Shown here: positions 11,567 to 22,220 of the stretch, piece after piece
How the letters are laid out: each line of letters opens with the position of its first letter
Numbering within the stretch: position 1 is the first letter of the stretch
Source of the DNA: Chaenocephalus aceratus
Taxonomy: Eukaryota > Chordata > Actinopteri > Perciformes > Channichthyidae
Direction of reading: 5' to 3'
NCBI GenBank assembly: GCA_023974075.1
Contig: JAMFTG010000121.1
Span: 1 to 64,000 of the forward strand
DNA length: 64,000 nucleotides
Notes under the pieces: model-generated
The model's input: only the letters and a program-made list of their open reading frames with translations
Database searches by the model: none
Told to the model about the DNA's origin: nothing
Made by a program: the position numbers and the translations under genes

Positions 11567-12114
11567 TAGGGGTGTAACAGTTCACAAACATTTCGGTTCG
11601 GTACGTACCTCGGTTTTTAGGTCACGGTTCGGTACGTTTTCGGTACAGCAGAAAAAATGATCACAAAACATAAAATATTTTTTGGTGGTTTTTAATTATT
11701 ATTAAACTGTGAATATTCACTCAAATACAAAATATAATAAAATAAACATTAAGGTGCAGCATTTCGATGAACTGGAATCATCTGTATTTGAACTGTACTA
11801 GTACCTAAGCAGCCAGCTTGACATTAGGACTTGCTTGTCATTGTATTTTCATGTTGTTTTAAAGAAAGATGAACTTGTCCACATTGCTTGCCGAAAGGGC
11901 AGATCTGCTGGCACTAACAATGTCTCCTGCTGTGGAGAACACCCTCTCTAGGGACAGAGGTAGCAGATACAGCCAGGTAGCGCTTTGCTACCATGGCAAC
12001 ATAAGGATAGTTGGCGTTTGTAATAGCTTTGGCTCGGTCTGAACTTTTTCACACGTGTACTGAACCGAAGGGCCCATGGCGAATATTTTCGGTACGAATA
12101 CCGTTACACCCCTA
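11567..12114 (-). mobile_element. hAT element remnant with perfect target duplication
   Basis: The termini TAGGGGTGTAACAGTTCAC and ACCGTTACACCCCTA are flanked by the 8-bp duplication TTGTCTAC at 11559-11566 and 12115-12122. The ends carry 'ttcggttcggtacg' motifs. It retains the 3' end of a transposase gene on the minus strand, so it is an internally deleted derivative of an autonomous hAT. Confidence 0.93.
11859..11990 (-). pseudogene. hAT transposase C-terminal dimerisation (hATC) fragment, frameshifted
   Basis: The minus strand reads RYLAVSATSVPRE in one frame. After a small deletion, a second frame reads VFSTAGDIVSASRSALSA and ends NVDKFIFL plus stop. 'YLA..ATSVP.ER.FSTAGDIVS..R..L' is the conserved hATC motif near the C-terminus of hAT transposases. 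The frame shift between PRE and VFS makes it non-functional. No other transposase segment is present. Confidence 0.8.
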
Positions 12115-12122
12115 TTGTCTAC

Positions 12123-12494
12123 AAACCAGAGGGTTGGTGTTTTAACTCTGACCCTTTTTAGTCAACATGTCAAAGTGTCCTTAGGCGCGATATTGAACAC
12201 AAAAGTCTGCTCCTGTATTATTGCACTGATAGACACTCATAATGTTGTAATTCAATATGTTTAGGCCAAAAGCAAAAGATATGTCACATTGAGGTATTTC
12301 CGTGGAATATGTTTCCATCATTCTTCAAAGCACCCTCATCTGTTTTGACATGCCAACTTCTCTTACTCATAAAATGATATATTGTGATAGTTTTCTAAAT
12401 CTGTTTCAGACTCCACACTGAAATCGACAATGTGTGTGAACAGACACTTCATTATGAAGAATAGAAATCAGCATCAATCAAAGCTTTGACTTAC
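12123..12494 (-). other. start of fbln2 intron after the first coding exon
   Basis: The donor GTAAGT begins at 12494 on the minus strand and is followed by intronic sequence with no repeat border before the hAT at 12122. Confidence 0.7.
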
Positions 12495-14226
12495 CTCCAT
12501 CAGTTTGGACGAGCAGAGGACGGTACTTTCTCTCCTCTTCCTCCACCTCCTCTTCCTGGTCATCACGGTGAAGGTTAACCAGCCTCTCAGATGGCTTTCT
12601 GCTGGGCTCACTCTGCTGCAGATTGACTGCCTGGGTATTGCTCATGTCTTGGGTCACAGGGGTTGTCAGGAAGTCAGGCGTCGTGGGGGAGTTGGTGGTG
12701 GGCTTTGTTGTGATCTTTTCCTTTCTACTGGTTGGATCTCTGCCCTCTGTCTCCTCCTGGATTACCTCCTGTGGTGCTGGATTTATCTTGTAGAGAACAT
12801 CCAATCCTTCAGGCCCAGTGACACTAAAAGATGTTTCTAGTTTTTCTTCCTCTTCATCCCTTCCTTCCTCGATGTCCGGTGCTATGGTCCCCTGTAAGTC
12901 TTCTTCAACATGTGGGCTTTCTGGGCTGCTCTGCATATAAAGTGGAACATGTTCTTGATTGGTTTGACTGTCTGTAGCTCTCACTGTATGACTAACATTG
13001 ATTTGATTCTTTGAACCGATAGTGGTCACACCCTCTGATGCACTTTGGTTATACGTCTCAGAGCCTATCTGCTGCTGAACTGCACTCTCTGGACTCAAAC
13101 GAGGGTGTTTTTCACTCCCTAATTCCCGAATGAGTGGAAATGTGACACGATCTGAACTCTCAAACGCATGCAGAGGATTCTCCAGATCTTTCTTCGTTGT
13201 GATATCACTGACTGAAACACTTTGAGCACTTGTTAGACTCTGTGAAGGCTGCCAAGAAGTGGTGTCCATTTTTGTTTGTGGCTTAATAGTCCTCTGCTGT
13301 TCTCCTATTGGACTTTCCGTCACTTCCTCTCTGTCTGCAGGATGTTCATGAACTTTGTGTCGCTCTCTCAGCTCCAGCTTGGTTAGTCTATCAAAGCTCT
13401 TAAGGGCGGTGGTTCTGTCAGAGCCTCGAGAGACAGATACGCGCTTGTTGGAGGAAGAGGACTGGGTGGGCAAGGCTAGAGATTGAGGGTATGGCTCTGG
13501 AAAGTCTGTAGGATTGTAATCATAATCTTCTGACTCCTCCTTCATCAAGGGCAATATCCCCTCCGAAGGCAGTGTTTTGAAGAGGGGAAGGTTGGGAGGA
13601 AGTTGATGTGGTGTTGAGAATTGATCCGTTCGGTCAAACCTTTCGGCGTGACTCTTGCGTTTGTCCTCGTCTGTTGGTTCAGCTAACATGGGGTTATGGA
13701 CCTTGTTCTGGTCACATTCTGGCACAGGGTAACACATCATCGTCCCTCCCTCTGGGGGACAGTGGCACACCTGGCAAGGGTCAGTGTTTAAGGAGTGCCC
13801 GGCGTCGTACTTTTGCCCGCCGTAGATGCAACCAACTCGTTCGCACTGCATGCAACCGTCCACAGGCTCCGAGACATCGATGCAGTTTGGCGGCAAATCG
13901 GGACAGCTGATGAAGTCACAGCTGATTCTTCCTCCTCCTGTCGGGCAGAGGCACTCTGTACTGCCGTAGTCAACAAAGTAAGACTCTCCCTCTGCCACCT
14001 TGCCGTTCTTGAAGCCAGCGTGGAGGCAATCATAGTATTGGTAACCCTCACACATGCATCCTTTCTGCAAACATGAAGCGCAACAGCTGCCAGTGTCCAG
14101 CACTTCTTCGATACAGTTGTCCAGCTGAGGACAGTCCACACCGGTGCAGTCTCGCTGACACAAGCACACACTCGAGCAAAGAAAGAGGATTGTAAACCTG
14201 AGAAGAAGTACTTTTAGAGCAGCCAT
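12495..14226 (-). CDS. fbln2: fibulin-2, first coding exon (N-terminal Na/Nb region)
   Basis: Encodes the N-terminus of fibulin-2, a secreted calcium-binding matrix glycoprotein of elastic fibres and basement membranes. 577 codons plus one base. Residues 1-23 form a signal peptide (LLLRFTILFLCSSVCLC). Residues 27-171 are cysteine-rich and match the fibulin-2 Na subdomain, with DCTGVDCP, GCMCEGYQYYDCL, ESYFVDYGSTECLCP and LPPNCID in order. From about 172 to the exon end there is no cysteine: this is the acidic Nb subdomain, with DYDYNPTDF, EEGRDEEEEKLE, DDQEEEVEEEE and sequons NQS and NVS. The ATG at 14226 is preferred because of its GGTGCCATGG context; an in-frame ATG at 14268 would add 14 residues in poor context. 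The exon ends at GATGGAG|GTAAGT. The C-terminal anaphylatoxin-like, EGF and fibulin domains lie beyond. Orientation matches hdac11 upstream. Confidence 0.93.
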
Positions 14227-14319
14227 GGCACCAGGTGGGTACAGTAATAAAAGCAGATCCGGTTTCATTCAAGGGTTTATCTTCAAGGATTCTGGAGCGT
14301 TCTGTGAACCATCTTTACT
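14227..14319 (-). other. fbln2: fbln2 5' UTR part of exon, with splice acceptor
   Basis: On the minus strand a long pyrimidine tract ends TTTTTTCTTGCAG at 14320, an excellent acceptor, so the exon probably starts at 14319. The 5' UTR is therefore interrupted by an intron, and the promoter and first non-coding exon lie further upstream (higher coordinates); they were not identified. An in-frame ATG at 14268 has weak context. Confidence 0.65.
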
Positions 14320-15035
14320 CTGCAAGAAAAAAGAGAAAGAGAGACAGGTAGACACGGGGTTCTTTCACAAAATGAAAGCAGACCAACATCTGGCTCGATA
14401 GTTAATCTCACAAGTCGACCGCGTACCTGATTTTCTCTACAGGCACAATTTCCTCGACAATCTTGGTTGCAATGAAACCCTAAATTGTAACTGCTGAACT
14501 TAGAGAGTGCAGTTTGGAGTCTGTGGGGAAATGATAACACTTACTGGAAAGTGCATTCTCTCAAGAAATGTAGAGAACAAAGAACGCAGTCTTCTTGTTT
14601 TGAAATGAGTTTGAAAAGTTGATCAGACTCAAAGTGTTGCAATTATCTCTTATGTTAATTCTGTTTTGTAACACATCATTCTTATGCTAAACATTTGTGA
14701 GTTTCCTTTCTGAGCTTTCCAATAAGCTACACATTACTGTCTTTGTCAACGTGTTTTTAGCCAGCTCTTCTGTAAGACAATCTGCATATGTTCCCATGGT
14801 AGTGGACGCTTGCTGGCTGGCCATCTTTAAAAGTAAACAACCCCCCCACATCAAACTCAAAGTGCTCTAATCCTGGAGAGATATTCATGATGTATCTCTG
14901 AAGTGCTGAATGTAACACTGATCCGTCACATAGGTCCTGTCAGAAGCATTTAATCCACATCGCCCTGGCACTGCTTCAGACAGAATGATCCCAACATGTG
15001 AAAAGCCAACCACCGGAGAGGATGTTGTGACGACA
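14320..15035. other. probable fbln2 5' intron, nothing recognised
   Basis: No repeat border or further exon is seen. It lies upstream of the acceptor at 14320 on the minus strand. Confidence 0.45.
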
Positions 15036-15490
15036 GCTTATAATAGTACTCAGATGTTATAGTTAAGTAAAATGGCTATATACAATTGTAAAAATACTCT
15101 GTTATAAGGTCAAGTCTTTCATGCAAATCACTTAAGAAAAAGGACACAAGTATTGTCTCAAAAAATACTTAAAGCATCAAAAGTAAAACTTCTCGTTATG
15201 CATTAAGTCCCATTTCAGAAATATATATATTAATTACTGTTTTATGATTATTGATGAATGGATGTGTTCGTCACAGCTGGTGAAGATGGACCTAATATTA
15301 ATGACTTTATTCACTGCTGGATATCGTAACATATAATTATACATCATGTTAATTTATGTTTAAATGTACAATTGTGGCTCCCAAAATGAAGTGGAAATAA
15401 AGTAGCATAAAATAAAATACTCAGGTGAAGTACAAGTACCTCAAACGTGTGCTTAAGTACAGTACTTGAGTAAAACTAAATTCTACCACT
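15036..15490. repeat. hAT-like repeat, copy 1 (ACTCAGATGTTAT family)
   Basis: Shares 'actcagatgttata', 'aaaaatactctgttata' and the terminal 'gtacttgagtaaa' with 15868-16330, in the same orientation and order. In fish this layout belongs to elements ending 'ccaccactg'. Termini here are degenerate. Confidence 0.6.
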
Positions 15491-15867
15491 GGTTGTGACA
15501 AAGTGAAATTGTAACTAGTTTTTTGTATTTTGGTGTGAAAGAATATACATTTAAAGTACTTTAATGGAAAGAAAATAATGGCTTTGTTGGTCACCAGGCA
15601 GTCCATCTCCAACCAGCAAACTGTAGTGTAACCAGTGTGTTAAACTATTACAGCCTTTTTCCGTGCTCTATGAAGGTGTTTCTTTATTGTTTTTGCCACA
15701 CCATCAGAAGGCTGTTTTTAATATGTTATAGTGTCAAAGCCAAGCATATCTAACAAACAATGACAAGCAGAGAAATAGAAGAAGGGTTGAATAATTTGCA
15801 ATCTGTATGCAGTTAGCTACATGAGAGACTTTAGAGCCCTATGTTGGACCAAACAGACTAGGAGGTG

Positions 15868-16330
15868 GAAGAACTACTCAGATGTTATACTGTAAAAATA
15901 CTCTGTTACAAGTAAAAGTGCTGCATTCAACAGCTTAGTACAAAAGTAATGGGATCAAAATACTTTAAGTACCAAAAGTATACTTGATATGCATTACTAT
16001 CATTATAGATGCATGAATGTGTTCATCACAGCTGGTAAGGGTGGTTTTAATAACTGTATTTACTGCTGCTGGAGATCTTAATCTATAATTATATGTTGAT
16101 TTATTATTTGATTATAATTTGTATTTACTAATAATCTGACTCTGTAAAGTAACTAAAGCTGCCATTTGTTACATGTAGTGGTGTAGAGAAAAGGGATAGC
16201 TATTATATTAGATATAAAAGTACAATATTAGCTTCTGACATCTTAAAAAACAAATACTTGGTTAAAGTACGTCAAAATGTACTCAGTCATAGTACTTGAG
16301 TAAATGTACTTCATAACATTGCACCACTGA
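15868..16330. repeat. hAT-like repeat, copy 2
   Basis: Runs from 'aggaggtggaagaactactc' to 'gtacttcataacattgcaccactg', with inverted 'aggtgg'/'ccact' ends. It is a partner of the repeat at 15036-15490. There is no coding capacity and no confident target duplication. Confidence 0.6.
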
Positions 16331-16985
16331 GCAGACTGCATAGATTTGGTAGAATTTGTCATCGTTTCTCACCTGAAAGAACTCACCAAACTCAAACACT
16401 GGCCCCAATTGCAGCGAAAAGTGAAGTTGAACTCCTTCAACAAACTTTAAAAGCTAACCTCCTCTGTATCGAAGGACTCTACGGTGCTAGCACAACATCC
16501 GGGGATTAAACTGCATGCTCCAAATCCTCGATACAAAGCTGTTCGAAAGTCCAAGGAGTTCGTAGAAACCGGGTTGAGTTACTGGAGACCTACGGGCTGT
16601 CGGTGCTCTGCTATCCGCTCAGAGTGAGTCTTCAGACGGTCAGAGAGCGACTGGAGCCCCGGGCAGACACACCCACTAAAATACAACTCAACCCCCTTCC
16701 TCCTCCGACAACTTTTACTAACCCCTACCCAGACTCTCTCTCTCTCTCTCTGTGTGTCCGCAGATACAGAGACGTTCTCAGGCACATGTTGGTGGAGCAC
16801 CGCTGGAGGAAATCTCCTCCTAATGTTATTATAGTGTTCTTAAAATAGTTCTCTATCTGTGTTTTAAAATGTTGGTTGACTTTTATGTATGCACCACGAC
16901 ACCAAGTCAGAGTCCTCGTACGTGTCCACCTACCTGGCAATAAACCTGCTCCTGCTCCTGATTCTAATTCTGATGAAGAGCAGAC
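16331..16985. other. non-coding stretch with a LINE-type tail
   Basis: The end of this stretch (16920-16975) reads 'ctggcaataaacctgctcct' then 'gattctaattctgatgaaga', resembling the A-rich 'ataaa...ctgattctgat' tails of fish Rex1-type LINEs. A short (TC)n run lies near 16736-16752. No gene is supported. Confidence 0.45.
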
Positions 16986-17706
16986 ACAAAGATGTGCAGG
17001 GTAACTTTTAAAATGTATTCCGTTACAATTACTGGTTAACTGTAGAAATCAGTAACCTATTCTGAGTATCAAAATATAAAAAAGCAATGTAACCTGATTA
17101 CTTTTCACTTTTGCATCACCTCAATATCAAATGCAAGAGAAAATGTATATCAATAAGATGTTTGTTTGTTTCTCATTAGGTAAGAATAGAATAATGTAAC
17201 CTTAGAAAAGAAGAAACTAAGATCAGAAATTATTTTATTGAGAGGAAAAGCTGCCTTTCATGAAGCATATTCAGCCCATACACCAACAGTGAAACTCATG
17301 AGCACATACTACAGTTTAAAAAAGCAGAATACAATCTGAGCTGACAGAAAACGCTCCATTTCAGTTTAACACACACAGCTAAGCTCACACACACTATGTT
17401 ATGAACATACTGGTTCACCTGCTGAATTAGAAACAGAACAAATGAAGCAAAGAAAGTGCAAACCATGAAGCAGATTCAGGCAGTAGAAGTATTCACTCTT
17501 AAAGTATTATCCTACAGAACAGTACAGTTCACCGAGAAGAGATAACAGCTTTTACACCAAAGGCTAGATGACCTTTTAGATGTGTACACTGTTATCCTAG
17601 TAATCCCCAATTGTTTGAAATGTAACTGTAATCAGGATTATGAAGTTACCTTTTTGTATGATTACGTCATCCTGTTACATGTAATCCATTGCTCCCAAAG
17701 CCTGGG
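16986..17706. repeat. old hAT-like repeat (CCGTTACAATTA type)
   Basis: 'gtattccgttacaatta', 'tgagtatcaaaatataaaa', 'acctcaatatcaaatg' and 'ctgcctttcat' recur in the same order at 58290-58530, and 'atcctgttacat' recurs near both right ends. It is probably a decayed element; borders are uncertain. Confidence 0.55.
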
Positions 17707-17710
17707 CCTG

Positions 17711-18126
17711 GGGTGGAGTTGTGGTTGGTCACATGATCACAGATAAGACCACTTTCAGAGGAGTGGGCCGGCTCACTAATAGAGATACAACAATGGAGAG
17801 GACTTACGTTCAGAGTGAAGACCTGTCACAACTTGCTCACATATGAAAGTGGATTCGGCCGTGACAGAAGTTCACTGCAGTGTCGTCAGAGTTTCTCACA
17901 GACGGCGGTGTCGGAGAGGGAGATGATGTTATATATGTATTCATGTATTTAACAGGGACATTAATCAACGTCTCCAGGCTGAAGACTTTCTTTTCGCCGC
18001 TACTTTTAATTGAACTATTCACATCTTACCCTGCACTGTAACTTTTATTCATGTTCCTGTATTATTCATGTTTTAATATCTTTGCTTTTTAATGTTTCTA
18101 ATGTGTTTTATGCTCTTAATATCGTT
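17711..18126. other. non-coding stretch, nothing recognised
   Basis: No supported features. An AT-rich 'cttttaatgtttctaatg' stretch leads into the LINE-like tail at 18127. Confidence 0.4.
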
Positions 18127-18192
18127 CCTTTGTGTAAAGCACTTTGAATTGCCGTGTTGAAAAGTGCTATATAAATAAACTTGCCTTGCCTC
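18127..18192 (-). repeat. non-LTR element tail (ATAGCACTTTTCAA type), unexpanded
   Basis: Reverse complement of the block at 29941-30000. Reads 'gtgtaaagcactttgaattg' then 'gaaaagtgctatataaataa' and ends 'acttgccttgcc'. The terminal 'aaggcaaggc' motif is present about twice here, against about 22 copies at 29831. Confidence 0.7.
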
Positions 18193-18837
18193 TGTAAATG
18201 TAAAAGGCTATTTATCATCTGTCAGATTTTGTATGTCAACCGAAAGACGCATTTCATTTTAAACAAGTACAATCAAATACAAACATGCAACGTACAGTAG
18301 ATTCGAGAGGGGGTTGCCATGGTGTGGTGAACAACCTCTGATGTTGCACTCGTAACACGATCAGGCTATGAAACTCTGCGTGGGACTTCAACAACGCATG
18401 GGTGAGATTTGTAGGATCCCTGTGTGATCCACGGGAGATCTGCCAGATGCAGACCAGTGTTTGAGAGAGAAACACACTGCGGTCCCTCGTATGGTTTATT
18501 GAAGACAGGCCAGCTTTTAGTTCCTCTGGGCAATTACAGTATGTCGTGGAACATTGGCTGCAAAAGAGTATTTCAAGACTGTTCCTAAAATGTGAAAGAC
18601 ACAGACTGAAGATTGCCCAGAAAGTGGGTTTCATATCAGTCCACAGGGAATGGAACACACTTTAGAAAACTTTAAACTTTAGCTAAGATGACTGACTATC
18701 ACTCTCTTCTGCAAAAGAGCTGAAGCTAAGGAGAGTAAGATCATGTTATATACTGTAATATGCAAAAATCTACTAAAGAGGTTCATATTCTGATGCATGT
18801 GCAGGTTACTGTATATCAAGTGTGTTAGTGTTCTCTA
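18193..18837. other. non-coding stretch, nothing recognised
   Basis: A 134-codon minus frame at 18254-18658 shows no known domain and no splice logic; it is not called. Confidence 0.4.
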
Positions 18838-18993
18838 CTTTAACGAGGTCACTTCTCCTGCTGATGTTCAGGTGTATATCAGTATGTAGTGGCTCTACTT
18901 AAAGAGTCCTCTCCTGCCTGATGTTCAGGTGTATATCAGGTAGTGTCTCTACTTTAAAGAGTTCTCTCCTGCTGATGTTCAGGTGTATATCAG

Positions 18994-19438
18994 TGTTAAG
19001 AATGTCACGAGGCTCAGGACCCAAATGCACAACACCAGAAACAGATTATAATTAACAAGGTCTTTTAATTAAGGTCAAACACAAAACGCTCACTTGGAGG
19101 ATCAAAAACTCTAAACCAAAAAACATCTACATGACTATCAAAAATATACTTCACACGATGAAGGGATGACTGGCAGGCTTGACGAGACAAGACGAACTGA
19201 CCCAAGACAAAGGGAGACGCAGACTATATATACACACACTAGGTAAGGGGACACAGGTGGCAACAATTAAGGGAGGGGCTGACAATCACACTGGTGGGAA
19301 AAAACACACCAGGGCAGGAATGCTCTGAAACGAGAGGGAAAGGTTACTACAAAATAAAACAGGAAATCACAAGACAAGGCAAAAGACAAAAGGACTGAAC
19401 TAAATAAATTAACTTAACACAACTGTCTAGACACCACA
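18994..19438. mobile_element. solo LTR in satellite, copy 1
   Basis: A 445-bp element begins TGTTAAGAATGTCACGAGG and ends GTCTAGACACCACA, flanked by 5-bp repeats ATCAG at 18989-18993 and 19439-19443. TG...CA ends with a 5-bp duplication fit a solo LTR. No internal retroviral-type region is present. The second copy at 19843-20284 is almost identical. Confidence 0.8.
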
Positions 19439-19842
19439 ATCAGTATGTAGTGTCTCTACTTTAAAGAGTCCTCTCCTGCTGATGTTCAGGTGTATATCAG
19501 TGTGTAATGTCTCTACTTTAAAGAGTCCTCTCCTGCTGATGTTCAGGTGTATATCAGTATGTAGTGTCTCTACTTTAAAGAGTCCTCTCCTGCTGATGTT
19601 CAGGTGTATATCAGTATGTAGTGTCTCTACTTTAAAGAGTCCTCTCCTGCTGATGTTCAGGTGTATATCAGTATGTAGTGTCTCTACTTTAAAGAGTCCT
19701 CTCCTGCTGATGTTCAGGTGTATATCAGTATGTAGTGTCTCTACTTTAAAGAGTTCTCTCCTGCTGATGTTCAGGTGTATATCAGTATGTAGTGTCTCTA
19801 CTTTAAAGAGTTCTCTCCTGCTGATGTTCAGGTGTATATCAG

Positions 19843-20284
19843 TGTTAAGAATGTCACGAGGCTCAGGACCCAAATGCACAACACCAGAAACAGATTATAA
19901 TTAACAAGGTCTTTTAATTAAGGTCAAACACAAAACGCTCACTTGGAGGATCAAAAACTCTAAACCAAAAAACATCTACATGACTATCAAAAATACTTCA
20001 CACGATGAAGGGATGACTGGCAGGCTTGACGAGACAAGACGAACTGACCCAAGACAAAGGGAGACGCAGACTATATATACACACACTAGGTAAGGGGACA
20101 CAGGTGGCAACAATTAAGGGAGGGGCTGACAATCACACTGGTGGGAAAAACACACCAGGGCAGGAATGCTCTGAAACGAGAGGGAAAGGTTACTACAAAA
20201 TAAAACAGGAAATCACAAGACAAGGCAAAAGACAAAAGGACTGAACTAAATAAATTAACTTAACACAACTGTCTAGACACCACA
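19843..20284. mobile_element. solo LTR in satellite, copy 2
   Basis: 442 bp, nearly identical to 18994-19438 (differences include a lost 'at' near 19990 and one A fewer in a run). It has the same ATCAG flanks at 19838-19842 and 20285-20289 and sits at the same monomer phase. It is most simply a duplicate of copy 1 made by tandem duplication of LTR plus seven satellite units, a period of 849 bp. Confidence 0.8.
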
Positions 20285-21461
20285 ATCAGTATGTAGTGTC
20301 CTACTTTAAAGAGTCCTCTCCTGCTGATGTTCAGGTGTATATCAGTGTGTAATGTCTCTACTTTAAAGAGTCCTCTCCTGCTGATGTTCAGGTGTATATC
20401 AGTATGTAGTGTCTCTACTTTAAAGAGTCCTCTCCTGCTGATGTTCAGGTGTATATCAGTATGTAGTGTCTCTACTTTAAAGAGTCCTCTCCTGCTGATG
20501 TTCAGGTGTATATCAGTATGTAGTGTCTCTACTTTAAAGAGTCCTCTCCTGCTGATGTTCAGGTGTATATCAGTATGTAGTGTCTCTACTTTAAAGAGTC
20601 CTCTCCTGCTGATGTTCAGGTGTATATCAGTGTGTAATGTCTCTACTTTAAAGAGTCCTCTCCTGCTGATGTTCAGGTGTATATCAGTATGTAGTGTCTC
20701 TACTTTAAAGAGTCCTCTCCTGCTGATGTTCAGGTGTATATCAGTATGTAGTGTCTCTACTTTAAAGAGTCCTCTCCTGCTGATGTTCAGGTGTATATCA
20801 GTATGTAGTGTCTCTACTTTAAAGAGTCCTCTCCTGCTGATGTTCAGGTGTATATCAGTATGTAGTGTCTCTACTTTAAAGAGTCCTCTCCTGCTGATGT
20901 TCAGGTGTATATCAGTATGTAGTGTCTCTACTTTAAAGAGTCCTCTCCTGCTGATGTTCAGGTGTATATCAGTATGTAGTGTCTCTACTTTAAAGAGTCC
21001 TCTCCTGCTGATGATCAGGTGTATATCAGTATGTAGTGTCTCTACTTTAAAGAGTCCTCTCCTGCTGATGTTCAGGTGTATATCAGTATGTAGTGTCTCT
21101 ACATGTCTCCATGCTTTAATGTTCAAAAAGCTCTTTATTTCTCTCATACTGCCTGTGCTGCAGCACCTCTTTTCACCCTCTGTCTGAAACCAGAGCCCAG
21201 TCTGCTCTGATTGGTCAGCTGGCCGGCTCTGTTGTGATTGGTCCACCGCTTTGAGATGTATCACCCCTTAGCCTATCACGTACAATATGTTGGAGCTCAA
21301 GCCAATAAAAGCCAGAGTGTACACAGTGATGTCACTATGTTCTGGAAATAAACAAAGGAGTCCAATAGAGGCGTTTGCAGACCATTGACATGCACACAAA
21401 CCTATATAACACACCCATAGGGAAGGGAAAACCCCCCAAAAGCTTAATAGGTCCTCTTTAA

Positions 21462-22120
21462 GGTTTTGGTTATCAAACTTTGTCAACCAACTTCCTCTGC
21501 TGGAATGCATGTTATCAAGTCCTCATGCACACAGACAGCACATAGACCATCAACAGTGTTGGTAGATGATGCTGAGGGTGGATCAGAGGGTGAATGAGAA
21601 GGGTCGTCTCTCCTTGTTTTGTCAGCCAAACGAGATCGAAGTTTTGTGAAGAATGTGAAAACCAAAGCTTTTAAAATCCCAGCTTCTTGAACACCTGTCG
21701 AATGGCTGTGTGGAGTTGGCCTGGTTGTATACTTTTGGTTAGAACATCCAGAAACCCTCGCCAAACCCAATGACCCAAATATGATTATGAAACAATCGTA
21801 TGCAACCTCAGTGTTTAACGCTCTGCAGGAAATAAGACTTTGCAGCTGATCTGGAGCCAGCAGCTAATTGCAACATGCTGGAGACATCACGGCCATCCAG
21901 AGAAGGGAAGAGATTCTCACAGTGAGTCGACGATGCGAAGACATGTGCCCTAAATATTCTCTTCAGAAGACATCTGCTACAAATACCTTCATCAGTGCGC
22001 TATAGACGCTGACGTTTTAAAAGCACAATTGTGATACATGAATGTGTGTATCAGAATATGCAGATTACGCCTCGACAATCATTTGAGTTGCAGCCAAACA
22101 GGATACACTGATCTGTGTGT
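21462..22120. other. non-coding stretch, nothing recognised
   Basis: No exon-like or repeat borders are identified between the TTAA element and the LINE-like block at 22130. Confidence 0.4.
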
Positions 22121-22129
22121 GCATTTCTC

Positions 22130-22220
22130 AGCAGATGGAGATAAAAGATAAGATGTACTTTATTGATTCCAAACTGGGAAATGTTTGCGCTGCAGCAGCA
22201 TACAAAACAAAACAAGGCAT
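22130..22220 (+). repeat. possible LINE/SINE tail fragment
   Basis: 'agataagatgtactttattg' followed by 'attccaaactgggaaat' matches the common fish tail wording 'ctttattgatccc..actgggaaat'. A fragment only. Confidence 0.45.

Larger units (their letters stand above)
18838..21105 (-). repeat. 57-bp satellite array B2, interrupted twice
   Basis: Same monomer as at 5557-6810, in reverse orientation. Three blocks: about 2.7 units at 18838-18993, about 7 units at 19439-19842 and about 14 units at 20285-21105, separated by two near-identical 0.44-kb LTR insertions. Both strands are open through the blocks, giving spurious frames of 140-334 codons. Confidence 0.95.
18838..21457 (-). mobile_element. 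TTAA MITE carrying the 57-mer array and two LTR insertions
   Basis: In minus orientation the element starts at 21457, next to TTAA at 21458-21461, with GAGGACCTATTAAGC. It continues through the unique region also seen at 52501-52857 ('attggactcctttg', 'gccggc', 'gaaataaagagctttttgaa') and then enters the 57-mer array. The far terminus near 18838 is decayed, so that border is approximate. Confidence 0.75.

Noticed and set aside
1..12494. Further fbln2 exons (anaphylatoxin-like, EGF-like) on the minus strand
   Set aside because: I looked for cysteine-rich short exons with splice borders and found none I could support. They probably lie outside the window, though a small exon could have been missed.
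12505..14171. Plus-strand and alternative-frame ORFs over fbln2
   Set aside because: Shadows of the real minus-strand exon; only that frame has the signal peptide and Na cysteine pattern.
14227..14268. Upstream in-frame ATG at 14268 as fbln2 start
   Set aside because: Poor initiation context and it would place 14 extra residues before an already complete signal peptide; the ATG at 14226 has GCCATGG.
18994..20284. Complete small LTR retrotransposon
   Set aside because: The interior is only satellite, no primer-binding or polypurine tract, and each LTR has its own 5-bp duplication.
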